Translations under genes and position numbers: made by a program
Part shown: positions 58,801 to 64,000 of the stretch, in pieces
Layout of the letters: each line of letters begins with the position of its first letter
How positions within the stretch are numbered: the stretch's first letter is position 1
The notes under the pieces: model-generated
Told to the model about the DNA's origin: nothing
The model's database searches: none
Seen by the model: only the letters and a program-made list of their open reading frames with translations
DNA from: Nannochloropsis salina CCMP1776
Lineage: Eukaryota; Sar; Eustigmatophyceae; Eustigmatales; Monodopsidaceae
Length of the DNA: 64,000 nucleotides
Assembly: GCA_004565275.1 (NCBI GenBank)
Contig: SDOX01000096.1
Location: 166,415-230,414 of the forward strand
Direction of reading: 5' to 3'

Positions 58801-59822
58801 TCGGGGGGCTGATCAAGGAGGTGGCGAATCTGCGGCTCCGAGACCTACTCCTCATGTGCCTGACCCCGGCGGCTGTGGTGTCGGGCACCTTGTCGGGGGT
58901 CCGCGGGGCCAAGAGCAGTGGAGCTGGGGCGGAGACACGGGGCAGCAGGGAGGACATGGCCGAGAGCGGGAGCCACCCGAGCCCCTGCTCTGCTGGCCGC
59001 CAGCTCTCGTCTTCGCCCCCCTTCCGAGGCCGGGAGGGAAGTAGTCCTCCCTGCGAGTCGAGGGACGAAGGCAACTTGGCGTCCTCTCCCTTGGCCCCCT
59101 CCATCCCGGTCGCCCTGCAGCCTCCACAGTTTCGAGGCGCCTCCTCTTTCGGCGAGTTCATTAGCGGTGTGACGGGAGGAGCGGGGCGCGACGGGAGCAG
59201 TGCCAGCTCAGGCGGCCGCAGGGAGACCTTGCTCAGTTGCCTCCTCAACCCGCGCCGACAGGCCTCCGCAGAGGACGGGGGCAAGGAGCAAGACGGTCGG
59301 TTCGCCCGGGACCCATGGCCCTCCCTGGGGGCCCCTTTGGCCTTGCCGGAGGTGGGTAGCCTGAGCTTCAATCTGCAGCTCCTCATGGACCGGTTCTTTC
59401 CCTCGCCCCTCACGCAGTACGAAGTGCTGCCTCTGACGGCGCTGGGACTGACCGCGGGCCGGGGTCGCAAAGCCGGCTTGGAGTTCGTCAGGGTGGACGG
59501 GCGGGGGGGGGTGGCGGGGGGGGAGGCAGCCTTCGGCCTCGGGATGGTCCGGCGGACTCTGGAGTGGAGGCGCGGGGACTTTCGAGACAGTGCAGCCTCC
59601 GACCTGGCGGGCCTTGGACATGCCGAGCCGCGCCTATTTTTCCTTCCGGCGGGAAGGGCGGGTGCTCTCGAAGCTTCTGAAGAAGCATGGGAGCCAGGCC
59701 GACTTCTGGTCTCTCTCTTTCTACAACTCCAGCTTCCAAGGGGAGTTCTCTCAGGCCTTCCTCGAACGCCTCCACGTCCTTCCCAAGGTCAAGTCCCTCG
59801 TCTTCCAAGCCTCCCGCCCTGA
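55851..59822 (+). CDS. Armadillo-repeat protein, probably the N-terminal part of the NLR-like gene
   Basis: 1323 residues to the first stop. Armadillo helices are clear in the first 600 residues: LRSQVLAAGGLASLIQAWPD, ILPHLLPLASSNEPEIREHV, GGISSLVLLLGDAAGDLIAQ and NLAMDHQEGG. More follow around 640-690 and 790-900, alternating with disordered Gly/Arg/Ser-rich inserts. One insert is coded by a 16-base G run (57348-57363), another by an 11-base C run near 56633-56643. After ~900 the sequence is mostly disordered until SLSFNLQLLMDRFFPSPLTQ and GLEFVRVDG, which look folded again. The last ~60-75 residues are very probably out of frame, since a clearly coding frame of the next module runs in parallel from about 59620. 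It is likely one ~2,400-residue protein with that module. Confidence 0.8.
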   Translation: MDGQGNEKLVSEATSTTGQVSAPAACLSCETYLHEDGRTRVSSSNLILFHVCKLRTGTKKEKADACIHLGKYAAASNDLRSQVLAAGGLASLIQAWPDAQFASAKAIAHAILGVDDAWVLLQFSRGILDALRLLLVTSKEARRLKQQRRQQQKGRLGQREDQEGEEEKRMSAPSSSQAVEDLMADEMTPCHYRHLVARVLAHMIVIIKQEWRQASGDAPPTSERFLAWTRSKTKSSSTITGSLERVVELAMMLAEDDCGKIPPPLDSRPRPGPDPATPSQAPAPAHQEGLQPTTPSEPGPRRINPSDQDATILTAFSLAQTAHVEASRVLLVNRGLLPILEEWLTSRIKDLERQAVSIVASLCQRSGQALDVYTRGFIDAKILASGILPHLLPLASSNEPEIREHVAEALADLSKQTQNRESLVKTGGISSLVLLLGDAAGDLIAQAEVAEHALIALNNLAMDHQEGGEGAGKLGKGLGRSGAGVALGGSGGSGCGSVLGGGGGERGAGESSPCLLIAKEGGIEPLVTLMRCGGLSRDATPEQHLRLRSSTISLAAILSQHPACRVAFFETPHLVDTLLAVGINSLREVERGSSHRNLRMRSPSTGWRVATSPPTAQEEEEKAASLRATTVEAVHVAFTLANLAAVGNSFHERELVESGAAPVLVRMCKCPIPEVVEQAVRGLAQLCRPLIRGFVAVEDDEFAERGNKDVGEGRRGPGGARSRGAWGKGRPLRTVEDTQDEQLRLLWSNETLQTMLSLVLGAGSSQDGGRGRDGGARAESIDGSGNAGIQAAVRLEAVRALATLARVADFSFRIVRPQGGVLKELLKLAVDPSALSGGDGELRMLAEEALVNLGFEGGSKALELCGNDRGLLLDWWVMERNLEDQRAANEELSFAVEAMMALNDGRREGGGASNVTTAGTGGAVTFAEPLHRHHRHPQSEAHEDRRTAHLSPSLLTRAGTQASPLTEDGAGMERAGAGGGAGGLGGLIKEVANLRLRDLLLMCLTPAAVVSGTLSGVRGAKSSGAGAETRGSREDMAESGSHPSPCSAGRQLSSSPPFRGREGSSPPCESRDEGNLASSPLAPSIPVALQPPQFRGASSFGEFISGVTGGAGRDGSSASSGGRRETLLSCLLNPRRQASAEDGGKEQDGRFARDPWPSLGAPLALPEVGSLSFNLQLLMDRFFPSPLTQYEVLPLTALGLTAGRGRKAGLEFVRVDGRGGVAGGEAAFGLGMVRRTLEWRRGDFRDSAASDLAGLGHAEPRLFFLPAGRAGALEASEEAWEPGRLLVSLFLQLQLPRGVLSGLPRTPPRPSQGQVPRLPSLPP
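57348..57363 (+). repeat. 16-base G homopolymer in coding sequence
   Basis: Unbroken G run inside the armadillo gene, encoding Gly residues. Its length makes it a hot spot for sequencing error and replication slippage. Confidence 0.9.
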
Positions 59823-62800
59823 GCAAGGGAGCGCGGGCACCAGCCTGGCCTACCTGGTGGGCGGGGTGCCAAGCTGGGTCAGGCATGTCACCTTCGAGCG
59901 GGTCTTGAACCGGGACTCTCTGGTCATCCTCTCCCACATACTGGCGACCAAGAGCCTGCACGCGGCCTCTATGGCCGCCATGTCGTCGGCCGCCTCCTCC
60001 TCGGGGGGGGCGGGGAAAGGGGCCGGGATTGTGAGCGGGACTCAGCAGCCTCCAGGCCTGGCCCTTCAGGGTCTGGCTATTCGGCATCACGCCCACCTCC
60101 GCCCTGAGGATTTTTCCCCCCTTTTTTCCTTCTTGCGCAAAGAGGGAGGCGCGCCTGCCCCCCTCGATGACGACAGTGCCCAGCTCGGCAGCGGGAGGAA
60201 AGGCATGGGTCCGGAAGGTGGTGAGAGCGGACGGCCCATGTCTCAAGACGAGCACACGAAAACTGAGACGCCGGCATCCCCCGTGCCTGTTCCCACCCTC
60301 TCCCGACAGCCATCTCTCCTGGGGTACGTGGGCATGCGCTACTTGGATCTGACCGGCAACAACCTAGGCGACGCGGGTGCGGCGGAAGCCATCAAAGCCT
60401 TGACCTGCTATTCGCCCACCCTCGACTCCCTTGGCCTGGCGAGCAACGGCATCAAGAACGCCAGCCTCCTCCTCGACGCCGTGGCGGCCTTTGTCCACCA
60501 TCGAGGGAGCATGGGCTGGCTTCGAACCCTCCTACTGGACGACAACGCGTTGACCGCCAAGGCCATGCAGCGCCTCTTCACGTTGCTGGAGGAGGACACG
60601 AGCCTGGAGAATCTCTCTCTGGCTGCGAACGCCATAAACGACAGCAAGCCCCTGGTGGAGGGCCTCCGGCGATTGCTGAGGCGTAATCGCATGTTGATCG
60701 ACCTGAACCTGTCCAAGACGCGCTTGGGTGTAGAAGGGGGCAGAGAGCTTCTCTTCGGACTGCTCGAGAACCAGACCTTGCGGTACTTGCGCTTGCAGGG
60801 GGGAAACGAAGCGCTGAAGGCAGAAGAGAGGGAGCTGATCGAACGGCAGCTGGCGGGGAACAGGAGGAGGTTTTACGCCCCTCTGACAAAGCTCTCACGA
60901 CCAGTGCGCATGACCGTGACAGGACCACCGCCGTCCTCGTCCTCTTGGTCGCAAGGAGCGGCGTCACAGACACGGGACTCACAGCAGGAGCAATCAGGGC
61001 CCCAAGGCCGGGATCGGGGCCAGCAGAAGGTTCCAGGCACTCCAGAAGGAAATTTCCAACCCCAGGTAGATGAGCGCGCTTCCAACAGCGCCGCGCGTCG
61101 CCATTCCCCACCCTCCTCCCCCATTGCGGTGCAGTCGGCTGGTTACCACCATCGGAGTATTTCCGAGCCGGTTCGAGGCCGCCGACATCGTGGACGTTCT
61201 GCCGACAAGGCGAGGGCAGGGGAGGAGGAGAATCACGAGAGGGAGGAAACCGAGGACGAGGTGGAAACTGACGATGATCGGTACGAAGGGGAGGAACCAA
61301 TGCCGACAATGCTGGAAGTGGGCGGTCGGGCGGGCAGTTTAGGCGCAGAAGGAAGGGACGTGGGCCCTTTTCAAGGGAGCTGGGCGATAGGCGACGGGGA
61401 AGGGAAAGTCAAAGAAGAAGAAGGCGACTCGACGCCGGCCTCCCAGCGCGACGTGCTCTCAGTCTTGTTCTCGGCACCCTTGGCCTGGCGAGACCTGGAG
61501 GGAAACCTGCACCCCATTGAGCTCCTCTTCTTCGACCAGGAACGCGAGCAACTCGTGCAGTCCCTCATGGAGAGCGGGAGCGACATCTGCGCGCGTTTCG
61601 ATTTCTGCACCACGGACACCCTGCGCTCGGCCGTGACGCTGGGGGCGCGTGCTCTCCACTACTCCGGCCACGGCCATCGGAACCTCCTCACCTTCGAGGA
61701 CGGCGCCGGCGGCCTCCAGCTCGTCCCCGTGGACATGCTTCGCTCGCTCTGCGCTGCCGGCTCCCACAAGCTCGACCTGGTCGTGGTTTCCTCCTGCTAC
61801 TCCAAGCTCGCGGGGCAGGCCTTCGTGGACGCGGAGGTCCCACACGTCGTCTGCATCAACTTGGAGGCCACCATCACCGACTCGGCCGCCCTCGCCTTTA
61901 CCAAAGCCTTCTACCTCTCCCTCTTCGTCGGCAACACGGTGCAACACAGCTTCGCCATCGGCCAGCAGGCCGTGGCAGCGAGTCCCAACGTGCCCTCCCC
62001 CGAGCGCGAGGTGAGCAAATTCGAGCTTCTTCCCGAGGGCTGCGACCACAACGTGGCGATATTCACCGCGCCACAGCCCACGCTGACCTCGTGGGGCAGC
62101 GGGCGATCGATGGGTGCGGAGGCCCCCTGGTTGCTGCAGCAGGAGCAGCAGGCTCACTTGCCTACGCCCCCCGAGGACTTCTTGGGCCGGGAAGTAAGCA
62201 TGTACCGGGTCGTGAACGCGTGTCTGTACCGACGCCTGGTCACTTTGCTCGGGCTGGGTGGGATAGGCAAGAGCGCCTTGGCGGCTGCGTGCTGTCATTA
62301 CATGGCCCTGCGGCGCTTTCACACGGACGGGATTGTCTTTGTCCGGCTGCAGGGGAAGAGTAGCTTGGAGGAGTTAATCCAATCGATCATCCAGGGCGTT
62401 CTTAGACAGATTCCTGCGCGTGGTGGTGGGGCCGGAGGCTTGGGCTCCGGTCACGGGGCCCCAAGCCACGCATTGGCGAGCACTCTCTCCCCTACAGCCC
62501 CGCCCTTTGCCTCCAGCCTCGCTTCCATCGGCGGCCTGGTCGACGACGGGATCCTGGAGAGGGATGAGGAATGGTTGTTTGCGCGCCTGCGCACAGCGAA
62601 GGTGCTGATTGTCCTCGATCATCTCCAAGAGCTGCAGGCGGGCCACGACGGGATCAATGTGAAGATCTTCCTCTCGCAGCTCTTCGAGCAGACGCGGGCA
62701 ACCAAGGTCTTGATCACGACCACGCGGCCTCTGGATCTGCACACACTACCGGGCTCAGGAAATGGCGTAATGGGCGAGACCCTGGTCAGCGTGGGGCCCT

Positions 62801-63223
62801 TGACCTTCAAGAACACTGTCAGGCTCTTCTCCAGGCTGTGCCCGCATTTGCACACTGCGCGGGATCGACGAGTGAGTTCGGGAAGGCAGGTCTGCACAAT
62901 GCGTCTTTAATCCTCTTTTTGTCTCCATACGTAGCGCACATTTTCGTTGTTTACATTTTCTTCAATTTGTCGATCCTCACATAATACATCCTCATTATTA
63001 TGCGCAGCTACTTCTCGAGTCCTTGGTTTGGCCAGAAGACCAGCAAGACGTCACGATAGCCTCCAGGGATATAACCCCACGTACCTACGCGATTTTAGAG
63101 AGGATGGGCGAGGGGCATCCCGCAAAAATTTTAAAACGTGCTTACGAAATGTCAGAGCAGGATGTGTTGGACATATTGAGGCAGGGCCAGGAAAGTCGCC
63201 GCAGAGAGGACGAGGGAATATAG
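59620..63223 (+). CDS. LRR - CHAT protease - NB-ARC protein (NLR-like), two exons
   Basis: Residues are counted from the first plausible ATG, 59620. Exon 59620-62871, intron 62872-63007 (136 bp, GTGAGT...GCAG), exon 63008-63223. The intron end and last exon (LLLESLVWPEDQQDVTIASR...) replace a frame that otherwise stops at 62910. Residues 230-420: ribonuclease-inhibitor-type leucine-rich repeats (YLDLTGNNLGDAGAAEAIKA, LENLSLAANAIND, LRYLRLQGGNE). Then ~190 disordered residues. From ~615: a CHAT caspase-like domain with HYSGHGHRN (His684 by position, DNA 61669-61671) and VVVSSCYSKL (Cys726, DNA 61795-61797). From ~860: NB-ARC with GLGGIGKSALA (P-loop 878-885), VLIVLDHLQEL (995-1005, Walker B) and TKVLITTTRP. 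The protein ends soon after, with no TPR or LRR sensor behind the NB-ARC. The frame probably continues the armadillo gene through a frame change near 59.6 kb. Confidence 0.85.
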
Positions 63224-64000
63224 CATACACAGCCGTAGAAAGGACGCGTTGTGAATGATGTAGCGAGCTGTAAATCCACACTTAGCTCAAATATTCCATT
63301 GGAGAGGGTTTTCTTATGGATTGAGGCGTAGTAACATACATTGAGTGTATTTTAACAGAAACTAAAATGAATTTGTTTTCCAGAGAATCTTATAAATTCT
63401 AATGTGTATAATTTTGCAATTTTTACGCTCATTTGTCTATGACTTCTTCATAAGTGAATGGTTGCAGCGCGTGTTCTCGTTCGCCTCCCTTTTTATAGTT
63501 ATACATGCAGGAATACCGACAAAGCAGCATGGGCCCTCGCCCATGGTCTCGTAGGGGAGGTTATAAAAGTGTGTACGTGATCTGATTTAAGGATGCATTG
63601 GTCGAGTGAGTTGGGCCAGGAGCATCCAGGATTTTTTTTGGTTTTTCATGTAAACAAGATGGTCCATTGCATGCGCGCGCAATGGCACTGCCACGGGGGG
63701 CCAGCAAAAGGGAAAGTGGATGCAACCGGACTCATCAATCGTGACGATGGTGCTCGGGCAGCTGAGTCATCCGCTCCTTTCTCTGCCCTTCCACTTTCAC
63801 AACGGGCAACCTCTAACGCCAAATCCTTGAGACACACGACTCGAGGCGGTCTGATGAGCGGTTTATGAGTGCGCGGAGAGCGTGGTGTCGGCCCCGTGGC
63901 GTGCGCTTGTCGGTTAGTGTCCTGGCAGCAGGCCTGACCCCTGGGGACAGCGGGCAGCAGTCGCCGTTCCCCTTCTCAGCCAAGCGTTCTGGCCCGTCAC
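63224..64000. other. Downstream intergenic, no gene seen
   Basis: About 780 bp after the NLR-like gene, AT-rich first. A GGTTATAAAAG string at about 63560-63570 stands 25-30 bases before an ATG at 63593 whose 91-residue frame has no family features, so I do not call a gene. Confidence 0.4.

Noticed and set aside
1-64000. Transposons, virus-like elements, rRNA, CRISPR
   Set aside because: No reverse transcriptase, integrase, transposase, capsid-like or rRNA sequence was recognised, and no terminal repeats were found by eye. A repeat-library search would be the decisive test.

Overview
The window looks like nuclear DNA of a compact-genome photosynthetic stramenopile. My best guess is a eustigmatophyte of the Nannochloropsis/Microchloropsis type, but I could not test this against any database. 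The grounds are: 24 eukaryotic genes packed head to tail on both strands; mostly one exon, with occasional GT-AG introns of about 85-385 bp; GC-rich coding sequence; and a dehydrogenase whose N-terminus has the signal-peptide-plus-Phe (CAFHAP) form typical of heterokont secondary plastids. I saw no transposon, virus-like element, CRISPR array, rRNA or convincing tRNA.

Layout. 0.5-8 kb: ICT1/ArfB-type peptidyl-tRNA hydrolase (+), ribosomal protein uS19/RPS15 (-, two exons), PYROXD2-like FAD oxidoreductase (+, two exons), CorA/Mrs2-type Mg2+ channel (+). 8-14 kb: trehalase (-), a long intergenic stretch, an unknown type I membrane protein (+). 14-22 kb: a single-exon 2466-aa UBR-box E3 ubiquitin ligase (+). 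22-32 kb: tRNA dimethylallyltransferase (+, three exons), plastid-type MDR dehydrogenase (-), PUF6/Puf-A pumilio protein (-), Sec14-like protein (+), an unknown two-exon gene (-). 32-42 kb: CCT8 chaperonin subunit (+), a CBM20-TPS-TPP protein (-, two exons), splicing factor CWC25 (+), glucose-6-phosphate 1-epimerase (+). 42-55.5 kb: an unknown disordered protein (-), U1-70K (+), Cdh1/FZR-type APC/C activator (+), a small three-exon membrane protein that no single reading frame shows (+), COG6 (+), a bacterial/class IV-type histone deacetylase (-). 55.8-63.2 kb: armadillo repeats followed by LRR, CHAT caspase-like protease and NB-ARC ATPase modules (+).

Most genes are housekeeping: organelle ribosome rescue, tRNA modification, cytosolic ribosome and ribosome assembly, protein folding and turnover, splicing, cell cycle, Golgi traffic. 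Carbohydrate metabolism is represented by trehalase, a trehalose-6-phosphate synthase/phosphatase homologue with degraded active sites, and a hexose-phosphate epimerase.

The most unusual locus is the right-hand one. It encodes an NLR-like protein or protein pair (ARM + LRR + CHAT protease with His-Cys dyad + P-loop NB-ARC), the layout expected of a signal-gated protease. It contains one unexplained reading-frame change near 59.6 kb. Second is the CBM20-TPS-TPP protein, which looks like a glucan-binding or sugar-phosphate-sensing pseudoenzyme.
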